Shown here: positions 36,857 through 49,129 of the stretch, piece by piece
Layout of the letters: every line of letters starts with the position of its first letter
Position numbering within the stretch: position 1 is the stretch's first letter
DNA from: Bordetella pseudohinzii
Lineage (GTDB): Bacteria > Pseudomonadota > Gammaproteobacteria > Burkholderiales > Burkholderiaceae_B
Direction of reading: 5' to 3'
Length of the DNA: 64,000 nucleotides
Assembly (NCBI RefSeq): GCF_000657795.2
Contig: NZ_JHEP02000017.1
Location: 1-64,000 of the forward strand
Position numbers and translations under genes: made by a program
Notes under the pieces: model-generated
Database searches by the model: none
What the model saw: the letters and a program-made list of their open reading frames with translations, nothing else
What the model was told of the DNA's origin: nothing

Positions 36857-38298
36857 TCGATGGCCTTGCCTATTTCCTCGACGACCTTCTTGGCGTCGCC
36901 AAAGACCATCATCGTGCGGTCCATATAGAAAAGCTCGTTGTCCAGGCCGGCATAGCCGGCCGCCATCGAGCGCTTGTTCACGATGATGTTGCGCGCCTTG
37001 TAGGCTTCGAGGATGGGCATGCCGGCGATGGGCGAGGCCGGGTCGTTCTTGGCCGCCGGGTTCACCACGTCGTTGGCGCCCAGCACCAGGACCACGTCGG
37101 TCTGGCCGAATTCGCCATTGATCTCTTCCATTTCGAAGACCTGGTCGTAGGGCACCTCGGCTTCGGCGAGCAGCACATTCATATGGCCGGGCATGCGGCC
37201 GGCCACGGGGTGGATGGCGTACTTGACGCTGATGCCCTTGGCGCTCAGTTTGTCGGTCAGTTCTTTCAGGGCGTGCTGGGCGCGCGCCACGGCCAGGCCG
37301 TAGCCGGGCACGATGATGACGGTCTCGGCATTGGACAACAGGAAGGCCGCGTCTTCCGGGCTGCCCGATTTGACCGGGCGCTGGACGTGTTCGCCGGAGG
37401 CGCCGGCCGCGGCGGCCTGGCCGCCGAAGCCGCCCAGGATCACGTTGAAGAAAGAGCGGTTCATCGCGCGGCACATGATGTACGACAGGATGGCGCCCGA
37501 GGAGCCGACCAGCGAGCCGGCGATGATGAGCATGGGGTTGTTGAGCGAGAACCCGATGCCGGCCGCGGCCCAGCCCGAATAGCTGTTGAGCATGGAGACC
37601 ACGACGGGCATGTCGGCGCCGCCGATGGGGATGATGATGAGCACGCCCAAGAGGAAGGCCAGCGCCGTCATGATCACGAACGGCGTCCAGGACTGCGTGG
37701 CCATGAACCAGAAGCCGCAGGCCAGCATGACGATGGCCAGCAGCAGGTTCAGCAGGTGCTGGCCGCCGAAGGTGACCGGCGCGCCCTGGAACAGCCGGAA
37801 CTTGTATTTGCCGGACAGCTTGCCGAAGGCGATGACCGAGCCCGAGAAGGTGATGGCCCCCACGAAAGTGCCGATGAACAGCTCCAGGCGGTTGCCGGTC
37901 GGGATGGGCATGCCCGGCGCGGCGATGCCGAAGGCATGCGGCTCGGCCACGACGGCGACGGCGATCGCCACGGCGGCCAGGCCTATCATGCTGTGCATGA
38001 AGGCGACCAGCTCGGGCATCTTGGTCATCTCCACGCGCTTGGCCATGAGCGTGCCGACGCTGCCGCCGACTAGCAGGCCCAGCAGCACCCAGCCCAGGCC
38101 GATGCCGGCGCCCGGGCCATCCTGGCGCGCCAGGCCGACGATGAGCGCGGCGGTGGTCAGCACGGCGATCGCCATGCCCGCCATGCCGAAGCCATTGCCC
38201 AGGCGCGAGGTGGCCGGGTGCGACAGGCCCTTGAGCGCCTGGATGAAGCAGACCGAGGCGATGAGGTAGAACAGCGTGACCAGGTTCAGCGAGATCAT
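36853..38298 (-). CDS. pntB: NAD(P) transhydrogenase subunit beta
   Basis: This 481-residue membrane subunit starts with several hydrophobic helices. It ends with the NADP(H)-binding domain (VIIVPGYGLAVARAQHALKE; YAIHPVAGRMPGHMNVLLAE; VVLVLGANDVVNPAA). With the alpha subunits it uses the proton gradient to drive NADPH formation. It overlaps pntAB by 4 bp. Its 3' end overlaps the stop of glcF. Confidence 0.96.
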   Translation of the reverse strand: MISLNLVTLFYLIASVCFIQALKGLSHPATSRLGNGFGMAGMAIAVLTTAALIVGLARQDGPGAGIGLGWVLLGLLVGGSVGTLMAKRVEMTKMPELVAFMHSMIGLAAVAIAVAVVAEPHAFGIAAPGMPIPTGNRLELFIGTFVGAITFSGSVIAFGKLSGKYKFRLFQGAPVTFGGQHLLNLLLAIVMLACGFWFMATQSWTPFVIMTALAFLLGVLIIIPIGGADMPVVVSMLNSYSGWAAAGIGFSLNNPMLIIAGSLVGSSGAILSYIMCRAMNRSFFNVILGGFGGQAAAAGASGEHVQRPVKSGSPEDAAFLLSNAETVIIVPGYGLAVARAQHALKELTDKLSAKGISVKYAIHPVAGRMPGHMNVLLAEAEVPYDQVFEMEEINGEFGQTDVVLVLGANDVVNPAAKNDPASPIAGMPILEAYKARNIIVNKRSMAAGYAGLDNELFYMDRTMMVFGDAKKVVEEIGKAID

Positions 38299-38609
38299 TG
38301 GCTGCGCTCCTTGGCCGGACGGTCTTTTTTCTTGAACATCTCCAGCATGCGGCGGGTGACCAGGAAGCCGCCGAACACATTGACCGCGGCCAGCGCCACG
38401 GCCAGCACGCCCATGGCGCGCGCCAGGCCGCCTTCGGTCAGCGCGGCGGCCAGCATGGCGCCCACGATGATGATGGCCGATATCGCATTGGTGACCGCCA
38501 TGAGCGGCGTGTGCAGGGCCGGCGTGACGTTCCAGACCACGTGGTAGCCGACATAGATCGCCAGCACGAAAATGATCAGGTTGATCAGGGTAGGGCTGAT
38601 GCCTTCCAT
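38295..38609 (-). CDS. pntAB: NAD(P) transhydrogenase subunit alpha part 2
   Basis: This 104-residue protein has three or four hydrophobic segments (LIIFVLAIYVGYHVVWNVTP; AISAIIIVGAMLAAALTEG; VFGGFLVTRRMLEMFKKKD). It corresponds to the transmembrane end of the alpha subunit, which is fused to the soluble part in E. coli but separate here. GGAGG precedes the ATG, which sits one base after the pntAA stop. Confidence 0.95.
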   Translation of the reverse strand: MEGISPTLINLIIFVLAIYVGYHVVWNVTPALHTPLMAVTNAISAIIIVGAMLAAALTEGGLARAMGVLAVALAAVNVFGGFLVTRRMLEMFKKKDRPAKERSQ

Positions 38610-38610
38610 C

Positions 38611-39729
38611 TTATGACCTCCGCAGGACCTGGCCGCCTTCGCAGACCAGGCAGGCCGCGACGATGTCGTCGTCGCGCCGAATGTCGAGCGCGCCGCCTTC
38701 GCCGGTGATGAGTTTCAGGAAATCCAGCAGGTTGCGCGCATACAGCGCCGAGGCGTCGGTGGCCAGCCTGCCGGGCAGGTTGGTCAGGCCGATCAGCGTC
38801 ACGCCATGCTTTTCGACCACCTGGCCTTTTTCGGTCAGCGGGCAGTTGCCGCCGCGCTCGACGGCCAGGTCGACCAGGACCGCGCCGGGCTTCATGCCCG
38901 CCAGGGTTTCGGGGCTGATCAGCACGGGCGCGGGGCGTCCGGGGATGAGGGCGGTGGTGATCACGACGTCGGCCTGCTGGCAGCGCTGGGCCACCAGCGC
39001 GGCCTGCCGCGCCATCCAGGCGGCGGGCATGGGGCGGGCATAGCCGCCGGCGCCCTGGGCGATCTCGCGTTCTTCGTCGGTTTCAAAGGGGACGTCGATG
39101 AATTTGGCCCCCAGCGATTCGATCTGCTCCTTGACGGCGGGCCGCACATCGGAGGCTTCCACCACGGCGCCCAGGCGGCGCGCGGTGGCGATGGCCTGCA
39201 GGCCGGCCACGCCGGCGCCGAGCACGACCACGCGCGCGGCCTTCAGCGTGCCGGCGGCGGTCATCATCATGGGAAACAGGCGGCCGCTGTGGCTGGCCGC
39301 CAGCAGCACGGCCTGGTAGCCGGCCAGGTTGGCCTGCGAAGACAGCACGTCCAGGCTTTGGGCGCGGGTGGTGCGCGGCGCGGCCTCCAAGGCAAAGGCG
39401 GTCAGGCCGGCCTGGGCCAGGCGCGCCAGGCCCTCGGCGTCGAAGGGATCCAGCATGCCGACCAGGACGGCGTCGCGGCGCATATGCGGCAGCTCGGTCT
39501 CGGACGGCGCCCTTACCTTGAGCACGAGCGGGGCGCCCAGGGCGGCCGCCGCGTCGGCCAGGCTTGCGCCGGCGGCCTGGTAGTCGTCATCGCGGTAGCG
39601 GGCCGCGGCGCCGGCGCCTAGCTCCACGATGACAGCGTGTCCGGCGGCCACGTACTTCTTGACCGTCTCGGGCGTGGCGGCGACACGAGTCTCCCCGTCT
39701 CGGGTTTCTTTGGGTATCCCGATCTGCAT
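38611..39729 (-). CDS. pntAA: NAD(P) transhydrogenase subunit alpha part 1
   Basis: This 372-residue soluble subunit binds NAD(H) and resembles alanine dehydrogenase. It starts MQIGIPKETRDGETRVAATP. The nucleotide fold is at VVVLGAGVAGLQAIATARRLGA, and AVVEASDVRPAVKEQIESLG follows. A strong GGAGGAGG site precedes the ATG. It heads the split pntAA-pntAB-pntB operon. Confidence 0.95.
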   Translation of the reverse strand: MQIGIPKETRDGETRVAATPETVKKYVAAGHAVIVELGAGAAARYRDDDYQAAGASLADAAAALGAPLVLKVRAPSETELPHMRRDAVLVGMLDPFDAEGLARLAQAGLTAFALEAAPRTTRAQSLDVLSSQANLAGYQAVLLAASHSGRLFPMMMTAAGTLKAARVVVLGAGVAGLQAIATARRLGAVVEASDVRPAVKEQIESLGAKFIDVPFETDEEREIAQGAGGYARPMPAAWMARQAALVAQRCQQADVVITTALIPGRPAPVLISPETLAGMKPGAVLVDLAVERGGNCPLTEKGQVVEKHGVTLIGLTNLPGRLATDASALYARNLLDFLKLITGEGGALDIRRDDDIVAACLVCEGGQVLRRS

Positions 39730-39814
39730 CTGCGCTCCTCCTCCGAAGGCTTGCGTAGTTATACACGAAAGCCTCCCGCGGGCGCGCGGGCATCAGGGCC
39801 GCGCCGGCAGACAA

Positions 39815-39852
39815 AAAAAATCCCCCGGGGTCTTATGGACCTCGGGGGGCTG
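39815..39852 (-). terminator. Terminator of the N-formylglutamate amidohydrolase gene
   Basis: On the minus strand a CCCCCGAGGTC / GACCCCGGGGG type stem is followed by eight T. It lies about 60 bases past the amidohydrolase stop. Confidence 0.8.
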
Positions 39853-39909
39853 AACGGATGACCGGGGCCTTGGCCGCCGGATCCATCCCGTGCGCGCAGC
39901 CGTCCGGCG

Positions 39910-40776
39910 TCAGGCCGTCTGCGCGCGCGTCCAGTCGACCAGCGCGGCGGTCAGTCCGCGCAAGTCCGATTTGAGCCGGGCGTAGCCGTCGTTGGGGCGC
40001 AGGCTGACTTCATCCATGTACAGCTTGCGGTTGATCTCGATCTGCAGGCTGTGGCGGCCCTGGGCCGGGCGGCCGAAGACGCGCACCAGTTCGACGCCCT
40101 TGTAGGGATCGTTGACCGTCACGTTGTAGCCGCGCTCGCGCAGCCACTGGGCGACGAATTCGCGGAAAGCCGGGTCGCTGGTCGACCCATCACGGTCGCC
40201 GAGCACGAAATCGGGATGCACCAGGCCCGGGCGGTCGGTGGCGAAGGCGCCGGCCACGCTGGGCATGGAGTGGCAGTTGATGTGCCAGACCTTGCCGAAA
40301 TGGGCGTGGACCTGGTCCAGCACCTCGGACAGCTTGGCGTGATAGGGCTTCCAGCAGGCTTCGATGCGATGCCGCACTTCGTCGGCCGAGAGCTTGCGGT
40401 CGTAGAGCGGCGTGCCGTCATCGAGCATGCGCCAGATCAGGCCCTTGCCCAGTCTGACCTTGGGCGAATCGCTCATCGGGCCGTCCCAGGGACCATCGAG
40501 CAACAGCGGATCGACTTCGTCGGCCGAGCGGTTGGCGTCGATATAGGCGCGCGGGAAGCTGGCCGCGATCAGCGGCACGCCCAGGTCGATGGCGTCGCCC
40601 CAGAGGTCATCCACCCAGGTGTCTTCCGCGGTCCGCAGGGCGCCGGGATCGACCGAGGGCGCGAAATCCGGCGGGTAGGTCGTGCCGCTGTGAGGCGAAT
40701 CGAGCACCAGGGGCGCGGCTTGCGGAAAACGCTGCGGCAGGTCGAGGCGGTAGGACAGGGGATGGATGATAGGCAT
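39910..40776 (-). CDS. N-formylglutamate amidohydrolase
   Basis: This 288-residue protein belongs to the N-formylglutamate amidohydrolase family: PLVLDSPHSGTTYPPDF at the start, WHINCHSMPSVAG in the middle, and LQIEINRKLYMDE late. Enzymes of this family release formate from N-formylglutamate at the end of one histidine-degradation route (HutG). No other hut genes are in the window, so the physiological substrate may differ. It may share a transcript with the upstream bug gene only by read-through, since a terminator lies between. Confidence 0.85.
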   Translation of the reverse strand: MPIIHPLSYRLDLPQRFPQAAPLVLDSPHSGTTYPPDFAPSVDPGALRTAEDTWVDDLWGDAIDLGVPLIAASFPRAYIDANRSADEVDPLLLDGPWDGPMSDSPKVRLGKGLIWRMLDDGTPLYDRKLSADEVRHRIEACWKPYHAKLSEVLDQVHAHFGKVWHINCHSMPSVAGAFATDRPGLVHPDFVLGDRDGSTSDPAFREFVAQWLRERGYNVTVNDPYKGVELVRVFGRPAQGRHSLQIEINRKLYMDEVSLRPNDGYARLKSDLRGLTAALVDWTRAQTA

Positions 40777-40803
40777 GACAAGGGGTGCTGCGAAAATAAG
40801 AGA

Positions 40804-40826
40804 GGTCCCCGCGCCGGGCGGGGACC
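40804..40826 (-). terminator. Terminator of the second bug gene
   Basis: The perfect stem GGTCCCCGC-GCCGG-GCGGGGACC (9-bp arms) is followed on the minus strand by a pyrimidine/T-rich tail, about 10 bases past the stop. Confidence 0.75.
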
Positions 40827-40835
40827 GAAGACCGC

Positions 40836-41819
40836 TTAGTCGATCTTCACGTTGGCTTCTTTGGCGACGCGCTTGTTCTTGGCGATTTCGTCGGAAATCT
40901 GCTTGGCGAACTCAGCGGGCTTGTTGCCCACGGGCGCGGCGCCCAGACCGTTGAGGCGGCCCTTCACATCGGGGTCGGCGCTGACCTTGGCCACGGCGGC
41001 GTAGAGCTTGTCCGTGATGGCCTGCGGCAGCTTGGCCGGGCCGACCAGGCCGAACCAGGAGGAATCGTTCACCGGGGTCAGGCCGACTTCGGCGAAGGTC
41101 GGGACGTCGGGCAGGTTGGCCACGCGCTGCGGGGCGGCCACGGCCAGGGCGACCAGGGCGCCGGACTGGATGTGGGGCAGCGAGGAGGGCAGGTTGTCGA
41201 ACAGCACGTCGACCTGGCCGGCCAGCGTGTCGTTCAGGGCCGGGCCCACGCCGCGGTAGGGGACGTGCATCAGGTCCACGCCAGCGGACATCTTGAACAG
41301 CTCGCCCATCATGTGCGAGACCGAACCGTTGCCGGCCGAGGCGTAGGTGATCTTGCCCGGCTGGCTCTTGGCCAGCTTGACGAAGGCGTCCATGTTCTTG
41401 GCCGCGACCTTGGGATTGATGGACATCACATTGGGCACGGCCGCCAGGTTCGAGATGGGCGTGAAGTCTTTCTCGGCGTCGAATGCCAGATTGGAATAGA
41501 TGGCCGGATTGATGCCATGGGTCGACACGGTGGCGATGCCCAGCGTGTAGCCGTCCGGCGCGCTGTTGGCGATAAAGGCCGAACCGATCGAGCCGCCGGC
41601 GCCGCCGCGGTTTTCCACCACCACGGTCTGGCCCAGTTCCTTGCCCAGCTTGTCGGCGAACAGGCGGCCGACGATGTCGGTCGTGCCTCCGGGCGGGAAG
41701 GGCACGATGAGACGGATGGGCTTGGTCGGGTAGCTGTCTTCGGCGTGCACGGCGGTGAACGGGGCCGCCAGGGCGGCGGCGGCCAGGGACAGGCCCAGGA
41801 TGAGGTTGCGACGTTGCAT
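40836..41819 (-). CDS. Tripartite tricarboxylate transporter substrate-binding protein (Bug family)
   Basis: This 327-residue periplasmic protein has a signal peptide (MQRRNLILGLSLAAAALAAP, cleavage near AVHAEDSYPTKPIR). The Bug core follows (LIVPFPPGGTTDIVGRLFAD; VVENRGGAGGSIGSAFIANS). The ATG at 41819 has an AGGGGAA site; the frame extends upstream without meaning. No TctA/TctB genes are nearby. It is divergent from a LysR-family regulator, so this second orphan binding protein, like the one at 3.5 kb, is paired with a local regulator. Confidence 0.92.
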   Translation of the reverse strand: MQRRNLILGLSLAAAALAAPFTAVHAEDSYPTKPIRLIVPFPPGGTTDIVGRLFADKLGKELGQTVVVENRGGAGGSIGSAFIANSAPDGYTLGIATVSTHGINPAIYSNLAFDAEKDFTPISNLAAVPNVMSINPKVAAKNMDAFVKLAKSQPGKITYASAGNGSVSHMMGELFKMSAGVDLMHVPYRGVGPALNDTLAGQVDVLFDNLPSSLPHIQSGALVALAVAAPQRVANLPDVPTFAEVGLTPVNDSSWFGLVGPAKLPQAITDKLYAAVAKVSADPDVKGRLNGLGAAPVGNKPAEFAKQISDEIAKNKRVAKEANVKID

Positions 41820-41963
41820 GAATTCCCCTGAATTGGCGTGGGTCTTTAAGACTGACTCCGAATTCTGAAAGCCCCGGGCCGGTTTGCGCAAACGAAAGAT
41901 TCTCCGTAAGCTATTACTTTTTTTCATGCCAGAGGTGTAAGCATTTCTGGCCGAGTATTGCCC

Positions 41964-42884
41964 ATGCGCCGATTCTGCCCCTCGCTTACCGACCTGCAGG
42001 CCTTTGAAGTGGCCGCCAGGCATAGCAGTTTCACTCGCGCCGCCCAGGAGCTCTGCGTGACCCAGGGGGCGGTCAGCAAACAAGTGAAACATCTTGAGGA
42101 ATTTGTCGGTGTTGAATTATTCCTACGCATCAGGCAAGGCCTGGTCCTGACCGAGGCGGGGCGCAGCTACCTCAAACAAGTGCAGGCCGGCCTGAGCCAG
42201 ATCGAGGCGGCGACCGTGGAGCTCATCGCCCACCAGGGCAAGGGCGGCACGCTGCGCCTGACCTCCATGCCGACCTTCGGCGCCCGCTGGCTCATCCCCA
42301 GGCTGACGGCCTTCCGGCGCCTGCGGCCGGACATCCATGTGGAGTTCCTGCCGCACCGCCAAGGGTATGACTTTTCCACGCCCGAGCTCGACGCGGCGGT
42401 GCGCTTCGGCGAAGGCGTGTGGCCGGGCAGCGGGGCCGATTACATCGTCGGCCGCGAGATCCTGCCGGTCTGCAGCCCCCGCCTGATTCCCCAGGCCTGC
42501 GACGAGGCCGGCGACCTGATGCGCTACCCCCTGCTGCACCATACCTCGGCGCTGGAGGGCTGGCGCGACTGGTTCGAGCAGGCCGGCTGCGATACGCGGC
42601 GCGCCCTGGAGGGCGCGCGCTTTGACCAGTATTCCCTGTTGTCGCAGGCCGCGGCGGCCGGTTTCGGGATCGCGCTCATTCCGCGCTGCCTGATCGAAGA
42701 CGAACTGCGCGACGGCAAACTCATCGTTCCCATCCAGTTGCCGATCCGCGCGCGCCAGGGCTACTACCTTTGCTATCCGGAGCAGAAAGCCAGCTCGCCC
42801 ACCTTGCAGGCCTTCCGCTCCTGGCTCATGGAAGTCTCGCGCGCGGCGGAACCGGTGCCGGATGACACGGCGCCCTTAAAATAA
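41964..42884 (+). CDS. LysR-family transcriptional regulator (GcvA-like)
   Basis: This 306-residue protein has an N-terminal winged helix-turn-helix ([20 protein letters not shown], with [17 protein letters not shown] as recognition helix) and a periplasmic-binding-protein-like effector domain. The GcvA-like group regulates neighbouring metabolic or transport genes. It is divergent from the second bug gene over 144 bp, the classic LysR arrangement, so it probably controls that gene. mnmA starts 8 bp after its stop. Confidence 0.88.
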   Translation: MRRFCPSLTDLQAFEVAARHSSFTRAAQELCVTQGAVSKQVKHLEEFVGVELFLRIRQGLVLTEAGRSYLKQVQAGLSQIEAATVELIAHQGKGGTLRLTSMPTFGARWLIPRLTAFRRLRPDIHVEFLPHRQGYDFSTPELDAAVRFGEGVWPGSGADYIVGREILPVCSPRLIPQACDEAGDLMRYPLLHHTSALEGWRDWFEQAGCDTRRALEGARFDQYSLLSQAAAAGFGIALIPRCLIEDELRDGKLIVPIQLPIRARQGYYLCYPEQKASSPTLQAFRSWLMEVSRAAEPVPDDTAPLK

Positions 42885-42892
42885 GCAGCATC

Positions 42893-44005
42893 ATGGTTCA
42901 GACATCACACAAGAAAGGCCGCGTCGTGGTCGGCATGTCGGGCGGGGTGGACTCCTCGGTCACCGCCTGGCTGCTCAAGCAGCAAGGCTACGAGGTCGTC
43001 GGCCTGTTCATGAAGAACTGGGAGGACGACGACGATTCCGAATACTGTTCGACCCGCCAGGATCTCCTGGACGCGGCCAGCGTGGCCGACCGGGTCGGCG
43101 TGGAATTCGAGTACGTCAATTTCGCGGCCGAATACAAGGATCGCGTGTTCGCCGATTTTCTGCGCGAGTATTCCGCCGGCCGCACGCCCAATCCGGACGT
43201 GCTGTGCAATGCCGAGATCAAGTTCAAGGCCTTTCTGGATCACGCCATGGCGCTGGGCGCCGAGCACATCGCCACGGGCCACTATGCGCGCGTGCGCGCG
43301 GTCGACAGCCAGCGCGGCCGGCGCTTCCAGCTGCTCAAGGCGCTGGACGGCTCCAAGGACCAGAGCTATTTCCTGCACCGGCTGAACCAGGCCCAGCTGG
43401 CGCGCACGCTGTTTCCGCTGGGCGAGCTGCACAAAACCGAAGTGCGGCGCATCGCCCACGAGATCGGCCTGCACAATGCGGCCAAGAAAGACTCCACGGG
43501 CATCTGCTTCATCGGCGAGCGGCCTTTCCGCGAGTTTCTCAACCGCTACCTGCCCACCGCTCCCGGCCCCATCCTCACGCCCGAGGGCAAGCGCCTGGGC
43601 CAGCATCACGGCCTGGCGTTCTACACGCTGGGCCAGCGCAAGGGCCTGGGCATAGGCGGGGTCAAGGGCCAGCAGCGCGAGGACGGCACGGCCGACGCCT
43701 GGTACACCGCCCGCAAGGACCTGAAGAACAACGCGCTCTACGTCGTTCAAGGCCATGACCATCCCTGGCTGCTGTCCAAGACCCTGCAGGCGCAGGACGT
43801 CAGCTGGATAGACGGCCAGGCGCCCGAGGCCGGCGACTATGCAGCCAAGACGCGCTATCGCCAGGCCGATGCGGCCTGCCGCCTCAGCCCGGAATGCGAG
43901 GGCTTTTCGCTGTCCTTCGTCCAGGATCAATGGGCGGTCACGCCCGGCCAGTCCGCCGTGCTGTATGACGGCGAGGTCTGCCTGGGGGGCGGCATCATCC
44001 GCTGA
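42893..44005 (+). CDS. mnmA: tRNA-specific 2-thiouridylase MnmA
   Basis: This 370-residue enzyme adds sulfur to U34 of tRNA-Glu, -Gln and -Lys. The ATP pyrophosphatase loop is [19 protein letters not shown]. The catalytic cysteines are in [12 protein letters not shown] and [24 protein letters not shown] and [14 protein letters not shown] are family blocks. It lies 8 bp after the LysR gene, but a functional link is unlikely. Confidence 0.96.
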   Translation: MVQTSHKKGRVVVGMSGGVDSSVTAWLLKQQGYEVVGLFMKNWEDDDDSEYCSTRQDLLDAASVADRVGVEFEYVNFAAEYKDRVFADFLREYSAGRTPNPDVLCNAEIKFKAFLDHAMALGAEHIATGHYARVRAVDSQRGRRFQLLKALDGSKDQSYFLHRLNQAQLARTLFPLGELHKTEVRRIAHEIGLHNAAKKDSTGICFIGERPFREFLNRYLPTAPGPILTPEGKRLGQHHGLAFYTLGQRKGLGIGGVKGQQREDGTADAWYTARKDLKNNALYVVQGHDHPWLLSKTLQAQDVSWIDGQAPEAGDYAAKTRYRQADAACRLSPECEGFSLSFVQDQWAVTPGQSAVLYDGEVCLGGGIIR

Positions 44006-44019
44006 TTATTTTTTGCGCC

Positions 44020-44049
44020 GGCGCCCGGACCTCGGGGGAGGCGGGCGCC
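44020..44049. repeat. Inverted repeat ahead of the TauE-type gene
   Basis: GGCGCCCG (44020-44027) and CGGGCGCC (44042-44049) form a perfect 8-bp stem between mnmA and the transporter start. The T run lies before the stem on the plus strand, so it does not look like a terminator of mnmA; a 5' UTR structure is possible. Confidence 0.45.
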
Positions 44050-44093
44050 GCCGCGCTCGCGCCGGTTCCATCAAAAACGAGAGGAGAACAGAA

Positions 44094-47104
<3,011 letters not shown>

Positions 47105-47165
47105 TGTGCGCACGCCGGTGCGGCCCTGAGCACACCGGCGATTCGCCCCGTCTCAGGAGATCCCC

Positions 47166-47609
47166 ATGAAGAAGTTGACCGCCCTCATTGCCCTGGCCTG
47201 TACGGCCGCGGCCATGCCGGCCGCCGCGCAGTTTGCCAAGCCCCAAGACGCCGTCAAGTACCGCCAGGCCGCCCTGACGGTGATGGCTTCGCATTTCAGC
47301 CGCATGCAGCCGGTGGTGCGCGGCCAGGCGCCCTATGACGCCGCGCAGATCAAGGCCAATGTCGACATCCTCAAGACGCTGGCCGCGCTGCCCTGGGCCG
47401 GCTTCGGCCCGGGCACCGAAGGCGGCGACGCCAAGCCCGAAGTCTGGAGCAATGCGGCCGACTTCAAGGACAAGCAGCAGCGCCTGATCGACAACGTCGG
47501 CAAGCTGTCGGCGGCGGCCGACAGCGGCGATCTGGCCAAGGTGCGCGCCGCCTTTGGCGACGTTGGCGCCAGCTGCAAGGCCTGTCACGATGTCTATCGC
47601 AAGAAATAA
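47166..47609 (+). CDS. Class II cytochrome c (c'/c556 type)
   Basis: This 147-residue precursor has a signal peptide (KKLTALIALACTAAAMPAAA) and a four-helix-bundle mature protein. The heme is attached at the far C-terminus through CKACHDVYRKK. Class II cytochromes c sit in the periplasm and either carry electrons or bind NO. AGGAGA precedes the ATG. The convergent gene encodes a cytochrome b561, a possible redox partner. Confidence 0.92.
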   Translation: MKKLTALIALACTAAAMPAAAQFAKPQDAVKYRQAALTVMASHFSRMQPVVRGQAPYDAAQIKANVDILKTLAALPWAGFGPGTEGGDAKPEVWSNAADFKDKQQRLIDNVGKLSAAADSGDLAKVRAAFGDVGASCKACHDVYRKK

Positions 47610-47617
47610 AGCCCCGG

Positions 47618-47656
47618 CAAAACGATAACGCCCCGCAAGGGGCGTCATCGTTTTTG
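47618..47656. terminator. Bidirectional terminator between cytochrome c and cytochrome b561
   Basis: AAAACGATAACGCCCC-GCAA-GGGGCGTCATCGTTTTT, with one mismatch in the stem, separates the two convergent genes. Confidence 0.88.
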
Positions 47657-47674
47657 GGGCGGCCCATCCCGGGC

Positions 47675-48349
47675 CTAGAAGGCGGGCGCGCTCTCCAGGC
47701 CGAGCAGCCAGAGCGCCACGGCGGCGCAGCACAAGGCGATGAGCAGGGCGCGCAGGCGCATGCCCAGGTCATCGCGCGCCGGCGCGGCATCGGCGGGCAG
47801 CTCCCCGGCGGGCGCATCGCCCGTGACCATGGCCCGCAGCAGCGGCCGGCGCTTGACGCCGGCATACCACAGCAGGGCCAGCAGGTGCAGCCCGACCAGG
47901 GCGATCAGCACCCACTCATTGGCCTTGTGCAGGCTGGTCAGGGTGGAGGCCAGGCCTTCGTCGACGCGGTCATAGAGCGGACCCTGGATCATGATGTCGT
48001 CGCTGGCGAACAGGCCGCTGACGGCCTGCAAGCCGAAGGCCAGCAGCATGGCGATGACCGAGAGGGCGCCCAGCGGATTATGGCCCGCGGTGCGCAGGCC
48101 GCCGCGCAGATAGGCGGCGACGGCGCGGGGGCCGCGCAGGAATTGCGAGAAGCGCGCATAGCGCGAGCCGAACAGGCCCCACAGCACACGAAAAAGAATG
48201 AGGCCCAGGGTCGCCAGCCCGAAGCGCACATGCCATTCCATGTACAGGCCGCCCAGCTTGACGGTGATGAAGGCGCCCAGCACGCAGGCCGCGAGGGCCC
48301 AGTGGAACAATCGGGTCGGCAGGTCCCAGATGCGCAGCGTGGAGGGCAT
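47675..48349 (-). CDS. Cytochrome b561-family protein
   Basis: This protein of about 224 residues has four to five membrane helices and the histidines expected for two b hemes (TRLFHWALAACVLGAF; LYMEWHVRFGLATLG; SLHKANEWVLIALVGLHLLA). It matches the bacterial cytochrome b561/NapC-partner group that exchanges electrons with periplasmic cytochromes or quinones. I chose the ATG at 48349 (MPSTLRIWDLPTRLFHW), where homology starts; an upstream start at 48391 is possible and neither has a clear ribosome binding site. It is convergent with a class II cytochrome c gene. Confidence 0.88.
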   Translation of the reverse strand: MPSTLRIWDLPTRLFHWALAACVLGAFITVKLGGLYMEWHVRFGLATLGLILFRVLWGLFGSRYARFSQFLRGPRAVAAYLRGGLRTAGHNPLGALSVIAMLLAFGLQAVSGLFASDDIMIQGPLYDRVDEGLASTLTSLHKANEWVLIALVGLHLLALLWYAGVKRRPLLRAMVTGDAPAGELPADAAPARDDLGMRLRALLIALCCAAVALWLLGLESAPAF

Positions 48350-48406
48350 GGGGCGGGCGGCGGGCGGTTTCAGACGCGGCCAATGTAACACGCCCGGCGA
48401 CAGCGA

Positions 48407-48688
48407 TCAGGCCGACAGCCTGCGCTGCCGGGCCACCGGCTCGATGCGATGCACATGCTCGTGGCGAAAGCGGATGCGCTCGCCGCGGTTCGTGCCGCAG
48501 GGACGGATGACTTCGGTCGTATAGGTGGTCGTGCCGTTGATGGGCGCGTTGTAGATGACGGCGGCGCGGATGGCCTTGCCGTCGGCCAGCTTCAGGTGCA
48601 CCACGTCGCCCACGTTGATGGGCATGTCGTCCAGTTTGGAATGGGCCGGACGGCGCACCAGGTCTTGAATGTTGAACAGCGTATTCAT
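48407..48688 (-). CDS. Hypothetical 93-residue protein
   Basis: I do not recognise this small protein. It starts MNTLFNIQDLVRRPAHSK with GAGG 7 bases upstream of the ATG. The middle looks like a small beta barrel (VGDVVHLKLADGKAIRAAVI; TTTYTTEVIRP). The end is basic and histidine-rich (GERIRFRHEHVHRIEPVARQ). There is no signal peptide or membrane segment, so it is probably cytoplasmic. A near-consensus promoter about 440 bases upstream points at it and would give an unusually long 5' leader. Confidence 0.6.
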   Translation of the reverse strand: MNTLFNIQDLVRRPAHSKLDDMPINVGDVVHLKLADGKAIRAAVIYNAPINGTTTYTTEVIRPCGTNRGERIRFRHEHVHRIEPVARQRRLSA

Positions 48689-49129
48689 ATGTTTTCCTCG
48701 TTCAATTTTTTTTATGGAAACACGGCTCCGGTCGCCCGGACAGCGTACTTCTATGCCGGCGCACATCAGATGCGTCGGAATCCGTCCTTGGTGGACGAAC
48801 GATTGCGGGACGTGAGTTTCCCGAGGGGGTCGTACGCGATAATCCGGCGGGAGGCCACACACTGGCCGCCGGCGGACAAACCGCGGATTAACGAAAGCGC
48901 CTGCGCTGCGGCTGGCATGGCCGGCCGAGGGAGGCGATATCGATGCAAAGGCCGCCTGTATAAATATTGGATGTGGCGGGACCAGACAGCATCGACGTGG
49001 GGGCGGACGGGGATCATGCAAGGGCCGATCCGTGGACAGCATTGTCCGCCTGTCAGTTTGTCGCCCGGTAGGGCTGCTGACATCATGCGCGCCATGGCTA
49101 AACCATAAACGCGCGTGGTCAATCTATCT
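48689..49129 (-). other. Long leader or gene-free stretch upstream of the 93-residue protein
   Basis: About 440 bases lie between a strong minus-strand promoter and the start of the small hypothetical gene. I see no convincing gene and no intrinsic terminator on the minus strand. A minus-strand frame covering part of it (48766-49173) has no family match. The stretch could be a structured 5' UTR or hold a small RNA. Confidence 0.45.

Noticed and set aside
35576-38380. 934-codon minus-strand frame across glcF and pntB
   Set aside because: It overlaps glcF antisense and pntB in a different frame, and its sequence is low-complexity Arg/Ala/Gly-rich. The real genes explain the region.
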